A DNA stretch of 64,000 nt from Tricholomella constricta. Its lineage: Eukaryota > Basidiomycota > Agaricomycetes > Agaricales > Lyophyllaceae. A program made the translations under genes and the position numbers. Below, in pieces: positions 1 through 11,589 of this stretch. The stretch is taken from NCBI GenBank assembly GCA_013368375.1, contig JAACJP010000002.1, positions 806,001-870,000 on the forward strand. The letters are read 5' to 3'. Positions within the stretch are counted from its first letter, which is position 1. Each line of letters begins with the position of its first letter. A model generated the notes under the pieces. The model worked only from the letters and a program-made list of their open reading frames with translations, was not told the origin of the DNA and did no database searches.

Positions 1-138
1 TACTTATAAACAACTACATAAGCTACACCTCCTAAGTAATTCTAAGTACAACGTTTATTCATCCTGTTTCCGCAGTCCGCTCAGATCCTTTGTTGTCCTG
101 TAACACCATTAGCATTGCCTCGCAGCATACGGATCGTG

Positions 139-820
139 CTATACCCACTCGACTGGAACTCCGAAAATATCAATGGCGTCTATCCGTGTTGTGTCTTCGT
201 CCCCATGGTTTGAACCTACAAAGATCTGGCCCGTTTGTGAGCCCAATTCCAACGCAACACACAAATCCTGACGCACATGAAGACTATTGACGGCTTGGAA
301 ACGGACGAATCGCAGGGCGACAGGTCGGCCCTCCATCACATCGGCCTGTGAAAGGGAAAGTATCTGTGCCACCTCAGGTTCCTTGGCATCTTCCACATCC
401 TCAAATCCAAGCGTCGGACGATTAACGGCTAGTTTGATTGCCCGAGGCGCCTGTGTTGGGTTCGATCCATGGATGACTATCGATCGCACACGCACAGATT
501 GGTTGAACTGATGTAGGATCAGTTGGTAGCTTTTTTAGTCCGAGTCCTAAAATTCGACAGACAACCCACGGGTATGTTTAATATGAGTTGCTCATCAGCA
601 TCGCTGGCGAGATAGCTAGCTGAAGTGTTTCTAGTCTTCTGAGCAAGAATGGATTTGAGAGTGTGGGCCGAATCCTCATTCAAACAGTCGAGCTGGGAGA
701 GATCGAGAAATTCGAGCAGGGAGACCTAGACGAGCATGGTCAAATCTTGTTCATAATCTTGCAAGGGCAGATACGCACGTCTCCTCGCTCTTTGGCATCT
801 GCACTCGTCGTGGTCGACAT
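139..820 (-). CDS. PITH-domain protein (thioredoxin-like C-terminal family), 4 exons
   Basis: I read four exons: 779-820, 570-725, 277-507 and 139-225. The introns are 53, 62 and 51 bp with GT..AG ends, and every exon is a multiple of three, giving about 171 residues. The start ATG (818-820) leads into a short Ser/Thr-rich tail. Then come the PITH hallmarks: a leucine-rich stretch with LDCLNED, YLASDADEQLILNIP, a VRVRSIVIHG strand, a GFEDVED stretch, and LRFVRFQAVNSL joined across the last intron to SNHGDEDTTRIDAIDIFG. PITH domains form a jelly-roll fold; in thioredoxin-like proteins the domain binds the proteasome 26S cap. Here it stands alone without a thioredoxin domain, as in many fungal homologues. 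Its start lies only about 100 bp from the end of the Skt5-like gene on the same strand. No damage is seen. The family call is strong; the cellular role is inferred from the family. Confidence 0.9.
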
Positions 821-919
821 CAGAGAGGATCGTTATAACGTAAGCATTGGGTATGGGAGTAGTAGCACTACAAGCTTTTCTACTACATAGCGCGCTATAA
901 ACAGCTACAGCAGCCATCA

Positions 920-3178
920 CTAGCAGATCACACACTCATCCTTCGCTTGCTGTCGCGTTGGGCGCGCCACATTTGCTCGTTTGTTCCCCATCCGCTTCAT
1001 CTCCGTCAAACGGTTCATCGCTCGCTTGTTTCCCTGAGCTAAACATTACTTTCATGTTAGTCGGAATCGTCATAAATCTTCCAGCTTTGACGTACCAGCC
1101 GCTCGCATGTACCATCGCTTTGCGAACTCGATGTCCTGTTTGATTCCGATTCCCACCTCGGCGTAGTACCCTACTGCATACTCAGCCTTGCTCAGCCCCT
1201 TGTTGGCCGCCCGTCGAGCCCAAAGGTACGCCTCCGAATCACTCTGCTTGAGCACCCCCTCACTTCCGGTCAGATACCATCCGCTCAGCGCTAGCTCAGC
1301 CTCCGAATCTCCCTTCTCCGCCGCCTTCGTATACCATGCAATAGACCTTCGAGGATCCACAGGGCACGTAAGGGAACCGTATTCAAAACACTGGCCCAGC
1401 TTGAATTGAGACGGTGTGTACCCCAGTTGGGCAGCCTGAGTAAAGAGGTTTCTTGCGTAGGCCGGGTCGTAAGGCACCAACGTCGAATTTGGCACCTCAT
1501 GCAGAAGTGCAAGTTCGTGCAGAGCATGAGGATTATCGACATCTGCTTGCTCCGCCGCACGCTTTAGCCAACTGATCGCTTCCCGTGGATTCTTTTGTTC
1601 CACAAGTAAACCACCCAACAAAATCATTCCGAGTTTGTACATGGCAGGTGTGTCGCCTAGCGATGCAGCTTTGCGGTAAAAGGCGGCGGCCCTTGGGAGC
1701 TCTCTTCTCGTACCAGCCCCAATTTCATTGCAAACCGCAACCCTGTAAGATGCTGCGGCATGATTCTGTTTGGCTGCTTGGAGGTAGAGGTGGTATGCTC
1801 TCTCATGGTCAACCTGAAGCCCGAGGGCGCCAGTGCCATAGCAGTTCGCCAAAAAAAACTGTGCTTCATCGTAGGCTTCTCCCTGGGTCGCCAGACGTCG
1901 AATAACCTTGAGGGATTCACCTATGAGGACCTCGCTATACTTCTTCGCTGACCGCTGATCCTTGGCCGTCGACCGAATCTGTTTCGCTGCATCGATGAGG
2001 TATTTGGCGTATAAAAAATGTGCCTCAGGGTCTGGATCGGCCTTTATTCGTTGTCGATATTGATCAATGTACTCCTTTGTGTAAGGCGGAGCAGATAGAT
2101 CCACGGCTTTGCTTTTGTGGGTTGATGGATTAACCGAAGCCGACGTTTCGGCCCTGTGGAATGAAGGTCGCGATTCAGGCTCTAGAGAATAGCCCATCGA
2201 AGGGTTTTGTGGAGTTGAGTATGAAGCAACGGAGGAGGCGTAGGGACTATGATGACCAGAGGGACCAGGAAGAGGTCCTGAGTGACTGGACGAAAGAGAC
2301 GACTGGCTATTGGCCATAGAGGGATGGTGTGGGGCGTATCCAGGCATCGGTGCGGCCTGTCGGATTGTTGAAGATGAAGAAATGCCTGGTGGGGGCCCCA
2401 TTCCCAGAACATTTGACGCTGCCGCGTAGAGGGGGTTATATTCATTTGGATTGGACTGCCATGGCTGTTGCTGGTAGCCACGATTCTGAGGAGGAAAACC
2501 AAAGCTTTCCGGAGAGGTATACCCGGCATGAGGGTCATCGTAAGAGTAAGTGCTCATGCGCTCAGCGTCGTGAAAACTGCTATGTTGGCTGTTGCGACTG
2601 CCTCCAGAATGAAGAGATGCCCCATCGCCAACAGGACTCTCGACCGAATGATAAGGGCCGTGGGTCGGAAGCGGTAAAGTTGTTGCACTTCTGGGTTGTC
2701 GTTGAGGAGGATATTGAGGGTTTTGTAACGATCGCATCGACATCGATGACCCCACTCGAGGAACAGGGTCGACGACATGGGAACCAGCGACGGGTTCATT
2801 GATTCGCAATGCTGAGAAATTGTTGAGGGATACGGTTGGATCGAAAGGTGCATTGGGATCGGATCCATCTGGATATTCTGCATATTGAGGTGGACGATCT
2901 GACGGTAAGGAGGGGGCAGAATGGTTACTATGTTGCATTAAGGTAATGGCTAAGTGAAAAAGTTGGTTGGTGAGACAGTGATTGGAAGGGAGGGGGAGGG
3001 GTCAATGCGTACAAGGTGGCGGCTTGAGCTCGGGGTCATCGTCGGGTATAGATCCCAAGCCTGGCGCCCAAGACCCTTGAGCATCGGCGTGAAAGGCCTG
3101 GCGTCGAGGGTTTGACCGCAGCGCCAGTTGGGATGGCGAAGGTCTGATATCATGACCATTGGGATTCAAGTCGGACAT
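920..3178 (-). CDS. Skt5/Chs4-like chitin synthase activator with Sel1 repeats and C-terminal CaaX box
   Basis: Three exons (3013-3178, 1096-2949, 920-1038) with introns of 63 and 57 bp give a 712-residue protein. The downstream ATG at 2938 is also open, but the upstream exon joins in frame through a clean donor and acceptor, so I prefer the start at 3178. Residues 1 to about 330 are low-complexity (Ser, Pro, Gln, Tyr). About 365-690 hold a run of Sel1 (TPR-like) repeats with the usual A-x-Y-x-L-G and W-Y-x-x-A-A pattern. The last exon restores the family's final helix (GNKRAMNRLTEMK) and ends CVIC, a CaaX prenylation signal. In yeast Skt5/Chs4 binds and activates chitin synthase III at the bud neck and is farnesylated; the same role at sites of wall growth is inferred here. 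The terminal exon is easy to miss because the second exon reads on for eight codons to a stop. Confidence 0.9.
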
Positions 3179-3401
3179 GCTGGCGATGGCCTTGCTGTAA
3201 TCGACGCTTTAATATTGTCGTGGGTATGGTCGTTGTCGTTGTCGTTCGTGAACTGGGTCGTCGTCGTCGCTGTCGGCAGAGAATTAGAATTGGACAAGTG
3301 ACAACTGCACGGCTACAGCCAACAACCACACGACAACCGTTGTTGTTTTTCCCACAGTATATGTACTACATACATACATACATACTATCCATTATTTCCA
3401 T
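3179..3401. promoter_or_regulatory. Short intergenic region between Skt5-like start and JHD1-like stop
   Basis: Only 223 bp separate the Skt5-like start from the 3' end of the JHD1-like gene, so it must hold the Skt5-like promoter and the JHD1 terminator. It contains a short GTCGTT-type microsatellite (about 3220-3265). I see no clear TATA box. Confidence 0.4.
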
Positions 3402-5625
3402 CTACTCAGTCCACTTCCATTCCTCTACCACTCGTTCAATTCGCTGTCTTTCCAGCCCGTTCGCTGTTCGGCGGACTTTTATGCAAGTGTATCGCCGACT
3501 CTCGACCTCTGCCATCTCCCCCGCGCCATCAGCAATGTTTGCATCTGTCCAATGTTCTACCCAGCTCTCGTCATCCTGCGGTCGCCGCCCTCTCTCCGAC
3601 TTGGTTTCGAGATCCGTCGACTTTTCTACGAAGCTATCCCAGAGCTTTGGCCTGAAATTCTTGAATGGACCGCTTGTTTCGTCCAACGTAGGTGAGGCGG
3701 AAGAAGTACGCTTGCGTTTCTTCGCATCAGATTTACGACTTTTGTGTCCACTATCGTCTTCGCTGGTATATCCTCCCGCAAATCTCAGGCGCCATCGTAG
3801 TTCCCTTGCCACTGCTGGAGCATCTTTGACCCTCTCAGAAGGAATTTGTTCTTTCACGTCCTTCTTGCCGTGTTCGTTGACTCCCTCCAACACGCGTGCC
3901 TCTGAAACCAGGAAGTCGGCTAATGCCGACATTGAATCACAAACTCGGCCTGGGAGGGTTGTGCCGGAAGCAGACTTGAGGTCCCGTAGGATTTTGTCTC
4001 CTACATACCAACAAAGTCTGAAAGACGGCCGTCAACAGTCCGTACAGTCTGTAGCTCATAAAATTCGTACTTGGTGAACATCGGAAATCTGAATTTCTTC
4101 GGGACCTGTGTTGCGATTTCAATATTGCGCACTCGAAGCTCTGAAGGAGGCATTGAATGTGTCAGTCAAACGTCTAAGAGGTGAATCCTCACGTGTCGGA
4201 ACATTGTAAGAATGGAGAAAATTCCCGCCAAAGACAAGCGTGTCTACGGGAGTGTACTGCATGGAAAGGTGTCAGTGTTCTGCACTTTTCAGCGCCAGTG
4301 AGACTTACGACGGCGTGTATCCATCCCGTCGGGATGATCATGGTGTTCCCTTGATTTAATTCAACTTTAAATACTTCGTCAACCATGTCCCCTAGCCAAG
4401 AATAATTCTGAAGTTCTGTCCCAGACCAGCGCTCGTAAGCTGCCAGATTGTCGGGAGTTGGCCGTATAAAGTAGAAAATCTAAGCCGGTTGTCAGATGAG
4501 CGAAAGGCGCGTGTCGTAGAATGATTGATACCTTGGATCCGCGTAGTATATGGTAGTAGACGGACGACCCGGCAAAATCAATGTGCCAATCCTTGCAAAC
4601 TTGTAAGAAACGTTTCCAATGTATGCCGATAACTCACTGTCCATGCGTCGGTAACACCCATCAAACAGTATAGTTGCACCTTGGGGTAAACGTGGCCCTT
4701 GCCTTTCCTCGTGCTCGGCCAGTAATTCTCAACCCAATCTAAATCGCGAACTATTTTCGGTGGTAGGATCATGTCGGCAAGCTTGGTACCAGATATTTCC
4801 AGGGAGATGACGTTGCATATTTTCTCCCGCGCCTCTGGTTCAAGGTTGAAATAATCGTTCCACTTCCCCAACGTCCAGCCAGGAGAAGTCGATTGGGATG
4901 CGACATCTCGGGAAATGTCAAACTAGTACACGATTCCAGTTATCACGACATACCTATTACTTCTACCGGCGTATCCTCACCAATAAGCTTAACGACGTCA
5001 TCGACAGTGAAATCGGCTGGCGGCATTTTCATTCCAAGACCGTCTGGTTGTTCTATGACGACCGGTTCCGTCATGGCAGTCTCGTCTTCCTCAAGCCAAT
5101 GTATCCCTACATCCCCGCCGTGAAGCCTCTTGAATGGGTCGTTCTTGATGGATTTCTCTTCCAATATTCGTATCCAACGCCGTGGATCCGACTGAAGACC
5201 AGCGTTCAGATTCGCGTAATCACGCTGGGTGCGCTTCCTGAACGACTTGCGCGCGGGTGCTTTGAATGTAATCGAAAGGGCAGGGTTTGTATCCAGGCAG
5301 GCTTTACAATACCTAGGGGTATTCAGGGCATGACGGCAGCAGGAAGGAATGAGGCAGACCATTTATCCACGGCATCAACATCTCCACCACTGCCTGCACA
5401 TCTCCAATGATACCAGGTCATGCAGATGTCGCATCGAATCCACTGTTCTTTGCTATAAGGATTGCGGACATCCACAGAGTCTGTTGGGCAGGCCGGACAA
5501 GTCTCGATGTCCTTTGAAGGCTCAGAGTCAAGCGGTGCCGTTGAAGGAGAACGATTGGACGGAGGGGATGGTTCAGGAGATTTCTGCACATTGGTGCGCG
5601 TAGAGCGGCGCTGCCCGCGAGCCAT
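3402..5625 (-). CDS. JHD1/KDM2-type JmjC histone demethylase with N-terminal PHD finger
   Basis: Eight exons: 5360-5625, 4954-5312, 4638-4906, 4532-4591, 4309-4479, 4193-4256, 4071-4140 and 3402-4017. The seven introns are 46-53 bp. The spliced length is 1875 bases, giving 624 residues. Residues 43-94 form a complete PHD zinc finger (C43, C46, C65, C68, H73, C76, C91, C94). The JmjC domain follows at about 240-400: iron ligands H301 and D303 lie in DWHID and the third, H373, in GWIHAV. The block [18 protein letters not shown] and the IPTGWIHAV segment are typical of JHD1. These enzymes remove methyl groups from H3K36 using Fe(II), 2-oxoglutarate and O2. The C-terminal 180 residues are basic and acidic and less conserved, so the 3' end could hide another intron. 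The gene is intact and all catalytic residues are present. Confidence 0.92.
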
Positions 5626-6054
5626 GAATGTTGTTCGAGAATATAATCCCGCTTCCTAGTCCAACTTCCAAAGATGTTCGAAACCTGACCTATCGCGGCG
5701 TTTGCCGTCTATCAAGTCGCCGCTTATGTAAGTAGTAGCCGTACTCACGACGTCACCTCACCACCATCACCACCGTCACCACCACCGCGACTCTCTCTCT
5801 GATTGACCTCGTCAGAGACTTACAACATGTATCCTTACTTGTATAACTCTAAAAATCAATTCTAAAATCACTTGCTGCCACAAATCTAATCTGAGACATC
5901 ATGGCCCACTCGGCCACTGTCCCATCTTTTGAGCTTGGTGCGGCGTACCACCCCCGTTGTTGGGAACCGCGGCAGATGGCGGATATCAGCGAGAGCTCTT
6001 CTCTCTGGCCCCTCAAGCGCACCTCTCAACGGGGGGTCAAACTTATAGTACGGG
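5626..6054. promoter_or_regulatory. JHD1-like upstream region, then unassigned sequence
   Basis: The first 150 bp upstream of the JHD1-like start probably hold its promoter. They include a CRE-like GACGTCA at about 5749 and a CACCAC-rich run (5757-5788). From about 5880 to 6054 I recognise nothing: no long frame on either strand has a family signature, and homology to LINE copies begins only near 6055. Confidence 0.35.
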
Positions 6055-6553
6055 GGTTCACTTCTTCCGGTCCTACCTAGTGGACCGCTACACTTCCTAT
6101 GCATGGAACATAGAGTCCTTTCCTAGGATGCGCACTGGTGTCAGGGTTGGCCAAGGGTATGCTCTGTCTCCAATCCTCTCAGCATTTCTGTACCTCGTGC
6201 CAGTGATGAGAATATTCCAGAAGAGAATTGAGGTGGACCTCTGTACTCTATTGTCATATGTGGACGATGGCTCCCTCATCGTCCAATCCAAATCATGGCA
6301 TGCAAATCTCATTTAACACAAAGAGGCCTATGCAGTCATCAACGAACTGGTGGATGTGATTGGTTTACTCCTTGAACAGGACTGAGGTCTTTCATTTCTC
6401 CCACAAAGCAACCAATGATAACCTATTGATTGACTTAGGCTATGCCTCCTACACAGAGGACAGCTCACTTAAGCCAAAGCGCATCTGGCGTTACTTTAGG
6501 TTCTATTTTGACAGAGGCCTTACATTCAAAGACCATGTCAAATTCTACGCTAC
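6055..6553 (+). mobile_element. LINE copy L1, left part (reverse transcriptase palm)
   Basis: This matches the reverse transcriptase of the LINE copies at 40900-41150 and 44020-44500. It has the LVDRYTSYAW, QGYALSPILSA and LSYVDDGSLIVQ motifs; YVDD is the catalytic site. A frame change near 6315-6370 (a copying slip around 'GLLLE') breaks the frame. The copy is 5' truncated and continues after the gypsy-2 insertion at 20052. The 5-bp target GCTAC is present once on each side of gypsy-2 (6549-6553 and 20047-20051). Confidence 0.85.
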
Positions 6554-6581
6554 TGTCAGGGGAACTCTTGTTGGTGCCCTC
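6554..6581 (+). repeat. 5' LTR of gypsy-2, first 28 bp (left of gypsy-1)
   Basis: These 28 bases match the start of the 3' LTR at 19542. The last five (CCCTC, 6577-6581) are the target site duplicated by gypsy-1. Confidence 0.93.
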
Positions 6582-6727
6582 TGTTACGGTCAAGGTTGAG
6601 ACAATAGACTTAGGGCGAGGGACGAAGCGTAGCAGCTATGAATGTGTTGATTGAACTAAGGAAAAAGTGTATCGTAAAATAACGCGTAAGTAAGTAGGTG
6701 AGACATAACGTAGTAGTGACCGTGACA
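6582..6727 (-). repeat. gypsy-1 3' LTR (146 bp)
   Basis: It is identical to 11590-11735 and has TG..CA termini. In element orientation this is the 3' LTR, directly after the polypurine tract. Confidence 0.95.
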
Positions 6728-9700
6728 TTATCCCCCTTTTAATGGTGGATCGAGGCGATTGGGAGGCCGAGAGACGCGACCTGTGTGAGTAGTAGTAGTA
6801 GGCGGAGGTACGTAAACAGAACGAGGATTTTCATGTATAGTAGGAGGAGAAACGGGACGAGGATGAGGAAACGACGACGAACCGTGAGCCGAACTCTGTT
6901 CACGACCGTCTACCGAGGTTGACACGGCTCCTGGCGTAACACCGGTTACGTCGAAGTGCGACACGGGAGACTCGGACGTAGAGAGGGGAAGTTCGGTCGA
7001 TGGAACATCTTGGGCGTCGTGAGTGGAACTAGTAGGTAAATTGTCAGTAATAAGAGAAAAGTGTTGTTGTAACGTAATAGGATGAGGCCTCGGGGCTCGG
7101 GGATGACGACGGTGGAAACGATCGATAAGTTCGTTGGCGGTAGTAGGGATGTCGGAGAGGGCGATCCAGGAATTTTCTGAGTCGGGAAGGGAGTGCCAGT
7201 GGACGAAGTATTCATAACGATGACCGATTTTACGAGAGTCGAGAATGTTGGAAATGGATGGGGTAGAGTCGGCGAGTTGGAAGGGTTGAGGAGAGGAGTG
7301 GGGATGGAATTCCGAAGGGTCTTGATAGGGTTCTAATAGGGAGGTGTGGAACACGGGATGGAGTCGAGAGAGATAGGATGGGAGGCGTAGCTGATACGTC
7401 TGCAAGCCGATACGACGAACGACTGGGAAAGGGCCGAGGCGTCGATGATCCAATTTGAGCGACGGCCTAGTCGTTCGAATGTTACGGCGAAGTAGCCATA
7501 CCAGTTGGTCGGGAGAATAGGATGGAGAGGGTAAGACCTTGGTGTCGAATATTCTCTTTTGACGATCTTGAGAATACTGAAGTTCGGCGCGTAGTTCGGA
7601 ATGGATTTGATCTAAACGTAGAGCTAAATCGTCAGCAGCAGGGACGGTAGAGACTTCAGAAAGTTTAGGAGTGAAGGTAGGATGGAAACCATAGTTGGCG
7701 TAGAATGGCGAATGTTTTGTTGACGAGTTTTCGGAGTTGTTGAAAACGAATTCTGCCAGGGGAAGGTAATCAACCCAATTGTCCTGCTGGTACGAGCAGT
7801 ACGCGCGCAGATAGCCCTCGAGAGTCTGATTAGTACGCTCTGTGAGGCCATCCGTGCGTGGGTGATAGGCTGTGGAGAAACGAGCGTCGATGTCGAGACG
7901 CGAAGTAAGTTCTTTCCAAAAGTTAGAAACGAAAAGGGTGCCACGATCCGAGATGATGGAATCTGGGAGACCGTGGTAGCGAAATATGCGATCTCTACGA
8001 ATAACCACGCGAGATCCGACGCGGTCATCGACTCTGTACAGGGAATGAAGTGCGCTGCATGCGTTAGACGATCACAAACGACGAGAATTGAATTGTAAGA
8101 ATGAGAATTAGGAAGCTTAACAATAAAATCCATAGAAATTGATTTCCATGGGCGTTCAGGGATGTCGAGCGGTTGTAGAAGACCATAGGGCTTGTGGCGA
8201 GGGATCTTGATACGATTACACGTATCGCACGCTGAGACGTAGCGGTGGACATACGTATAGATTCCCGGCCAAGAGTAGTCGCGTAGAATATTCTTGACGG
8301 TCAGAGTACGTCCAGGATGACCACCAAGTACACAATCATGGCGAGTATAGAGTATCTCGGCACGAAGGGACTTTGGTACGAAGACGCGACCGTTGTGGAA
8401 TACCATGTCATCTTGGGCCGTGAATTCCGTAGATCCATGAAGAAGTGCTTCTCGCCACTCGGAGTCTTCTTGGAACGCTGTTCGAAAACGCTTGAGGAGT
8501 TCAGAATTGTCGATGGCGAGTGTTGTAAAGGCAGAAATTGAAGACGAAGTAGACGAATCTGTTTCGGAAGAAGGAAAAATGCGTTTAGTGTGCGACGAAG
8601 TAAGAATTGTCTTTCGTTGAGCCTCCAGGACGTCATCCCCTTTTTGAGGTAGGAAATCGGGGCGCCTAGATGGCGAGTCGGCGACGTTCTGAGTACCTGG
8701 GGCCCAATCGAGACAGAAATCGAACTCGGAAAGAAACATAGACCACCGAGCTTGGCGGCGATTAAATAAACGAGAAGACATAAAATACTCAAGATTTTTG
8801 TGGTCGCAAACCACCGAAATGGGGACGGAGGTACCCATCAGCCAAGGACGCATATCGCGAAATGAATCGACGATAGCAAGGAGTTCCTTGTCGTGGATGT
8901 CGTAATTAATTTCGGCGGGCGAGAGTTTTCGAGAGTAGTAGGCGACGGGGTGAAGTCGATTACTCTCGTCGGGTTGCTGGAGAATACCTGAAAGAGCGAA
9001 ATCTGAAGCGTCAGTAGCAAGAGTAGAGGGTTTGGAGGGGTCGAAATGGCGCAAAACAGGGTACGAAGTAAAAGCGCGCTTAAGTTGTTCGAAAGACGAA
9101 CGCGCGGAATCTGTGAAGTCGAAAGGAATATTTTTGTGAGTTAACTTGTTCAAAGGAAGGGCAATTTTGGCGTAGTGATCCACGAAACGTCTGTAAAAAT
9201 TAGTAAAACCAAGGAAAGATTGAATATCACGACGGTTTCGAGGAGTAGGCCATTCGGCAATGGTAGCGAGCTTTTTGGGATTCATCTTGATACCGTCAGC
9301 TCCGATGAGGAAGCCTAGGTATTCGACCTCGGTCTTGTCAAACTCGCACTTCTTCGCGTTAGCAAAAAGACGAGCTTGTCGAAGTCGATCCAAAACCAAT
9401 TTGACTTGATGATCGTGTTCTTCTTGGTTTCGAGAGAATATCAGAATATCGTCGAGATAAACGACGCAGAAGACGCCGATATAGTCCCGGAGAGTGTCCT
9501 GAATAAAAGCCTGAAAAGTCGCTGGAGCGTTAGTCAAACCAAATGGCATAACCAAATATTCATAGAGTCCTAGTGGTGTCCGAAAAGCGGTTTTCCATTC
9601 ATCTCCTTCTCGAATGCGAACTAGATTGAATGCGTTCTTCAGGTCAATGACCGTGAAGAGTTTACATCCTTGCGTCCGATCCAAGAGATCATCGACGTGG

Positions 9701-11010
9701 GGGAGAGGATACCGGTTCTTCTTCGTAATCGCGTTAAGACCACGATAGTCCACGCAAAGACGTAAATCGCCGGTTTTTCGTCGAATAAAGAGGATTGGCG
9801 AGGCGGCAGAGGAAGTCGAGCGCCTAATAAACCCTTTCTTGAGATAATCATCGAGGTATTCGGAAAGGTACTTTTGCTCTTCCTGATTCAGTCGATAAAT
9901 CGAGCCGAACGGAGGCGTTTTCCCTTCATCGAGTTCGATAGATATATCGTAGGGTCGATGGGGCGGAAGGTGATTGACTTCTGTGGGAGAAAAGACAGTG
10001 TCAGCCCACGACATATACTTGGATGGTACGTGTTGGTATTGGTCGTTGGGTGGTGGCGCAGTCGGAACTTGGTCGTCAACTTCGTTTGAAGAGTCAGACG
10101 ACGTAGCCGCGACATAAACGGGTGAACCTGTAGGGTGAAAACGGAAAAGTGAAACGGGAGCGTGTTTAGCGTATTTGAGAAAACGCTGTGGCGTGGTGAC
10201 CGAAATGTTCGGCTTGGGCGTAGGCAAAGGATTATCTGTAGAGGAGCGACCGTAGCCGGTCCATTTAGCCAGAAAATTGAGATACGGTGGTGCCGAAGGC
10301 GTCTTGGGACGTGGTGGCAGCGTAAGTGTTGGCGTAGAAGACATAGGGGCGCTAGCGAGACCGAAGCCTAGGCCAGCCGTGGTGATGGGACAAGCTTGGA
10401 TGGATGTAGACATAGAACTTGGAGGCTTAAGACCGAAGCCTTTAGCTGGAACCGTAATTGGATACGTGGGTGTGAGATTGCAACAGTCGAGCGAAAGGTC
10501 AGGATTCGACCAATCAATTCGAGGGTTGTGGCGACGAAGCCAATCGAGACCTAGAATTACAGGGAATGGGACAGCGACAACACCTAATGCGATGCACTCG
10601 GAGTGTTTATCCACGGTTAGTTGCGTGACAACATCAGAAGAAACGAGTCCAGAGGCGATAGGACGATTGTCCACCGCTATTATCGGTACAGGTATGTCTT
10701 TAACGCGTCGCGGCAAGGAATGTCGCTTCGCAAAGACGTCCGAAATACATGATGCCGAAGCACCAGAGTCAACGAGAGCGAAAGTCTTGACAGACTTATG
10801 GTTCGGAAAATGAAGAGAAACAGAAATAAAGAAATGGTCGGGCGAAGAAATGTTCGTATCAGGAGGAAAATTATACCGAGGAGCATGGAATGACGAAACA
10901 CGTGTCCATTTCCCGTTATCGAGCCGAGAAGAGTGGACGACGGGCTCCGGAGTGGTCAGATGGGTCCTAGCATCATTATCCGGTAGCCCTTGGACCTCGT
11001 GAGGGGAACC
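6728..11010 (-). pseudogene. pol: gypsy-1 pol (PR-RT-RNase H-IN-chromodomain), one frameshift
   Basis: In order: aspartic protease (ALVDSGASASC, near 10770), reverse transcriptase with the VVYLDDILIFS active site, RNase H (ALSGILQQ, HDKELLAIV), and an integrase whose HHCC zinc site (HDCVLGGHPG...CDTCNR) leads into the DDE core (SMDFIVKLP, SDRGTLF). A C-terminal chromodomain reads YEYFVHWHSLPDSENSWIAL. The reading frame runs unbroken from just downstream of gag to about 8005 and then shifts by one base; the rest continues to a stop at 6728. The pol frame overlaps the end of gag in the -1 frame, so a programmed -1 shift is likely. Whether the integrase slip is real or an assembly error cannot be told here. 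The enzyme copies element RNA and inserts the DNA; chromodomains in this group steer integration to chromatin marks. Confidence 0.9.
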
Positions 11011-11012
11011 GG

Positions 11013-11558
11013 TTAGGCTTTTCCCGACTTGGGATCAGCCTTGGACGCAGACTTCGCTTGTCTGGCCCTCATGTCGCGTTTGGCGCGCTCGGACATATTT
11101 GGACAGTCATTAATAGAGTGCGCACCTTGACCACAATAAAAGCAGAGGTTATTAGCGCGACGGCGCTCACGTTCAGTGGGGTTAACCTTTCCACGACGCA
11201 AACTGTCGACTTCCATTGGTACGACGTCCGAAGACGACGAAGACGACGAAGCGTGCGGAGCCTGGTGAGGAGGTGCCGGAGGATCGCGTGGCTGAGTCAA
11301 AGTTGTCGAACTGGATGATTTGCCACGATGTTCCTTGAGTTCCGTTTGACGACGATGAATCCTATTGTCGATAGAGATGATAGTCTTCACGTAATCGTCG
11401 AAAGTCTTGGGACGAGGGAGGATGACCATGGCGTCCTTGACCGATTCTTTGAGTCCAGGATAGAAGTTGTCGATCTTGGAATCTTCGTCGAAGTTGAGAT
11501 CGGCGATGATTTCGCGGTAGCGAGACGCATAGTTGGCAGCAGATCCAGGTTCAGACAT
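11013..11558 (-). CDS. gag: gypsy-1 gag, N-terminally truncated
   Basis: The 181-residue ORF begins inside what is normally the middle of the capsid region (AANYASRYREI, FYPGLKESVKDAM) and ends with a CCHC zinc knuckle, CFYCGQGAHSINDC, followed by a basic tail. Fungal chromovirus Gag is usually about 300-400 residues, so roughly half is absent. A start codon is present and the LTR-to-gag leader is about 30 bp, so the deletion seems to have produced a neat short ORF. It could be a non-autonomous form that relies on Gag from full copies. Confidence 0.8.
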   Translation of the reverse strand: MSEPGSAANYASRYREIIADLNFDEDSKIDNFYPGLKESVKDAMVILPRPKTFDDYVKTIISIDNRIHRRQTELKEHRGKSSSSTTLTQPRDPPAPPHQAPHASSSSSSSDVVPMEVDSLRRGKVNPTERERRRANNLCFYCGQGAHSINDCPNMSERAKRDMRARQAKSASKADPKSGKA

Positions 11559-11575
11559 AGATGCGTAGTTTTAGG

Positions 11576-11587
11576 TAGTTCAATCAA
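11576..11587 (-). promoter_or_regulatory. gypsy-1 self-primer binding site
   Basis: Read on the minus strand the site is TTGATTGAACTA, two bases inside the 5' LTR. It is perfectly complementary (12 of 12) to TAGTTCAATCAA within the same LTR (11655-11666). This is the arrangement of Tf1/sushi-type elements, where the RNA 5' end folds back to prime reverse transcription. Confidence 0.75.
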
Positions 11588-11589
11588 AC

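Noticed and set aside
3220..4077. A 285-codon plus-strand frame
   Set aside because: It lies opposite the last JHD1-like exons, which have splice sites and family motifs; its own composition is low-complexity.
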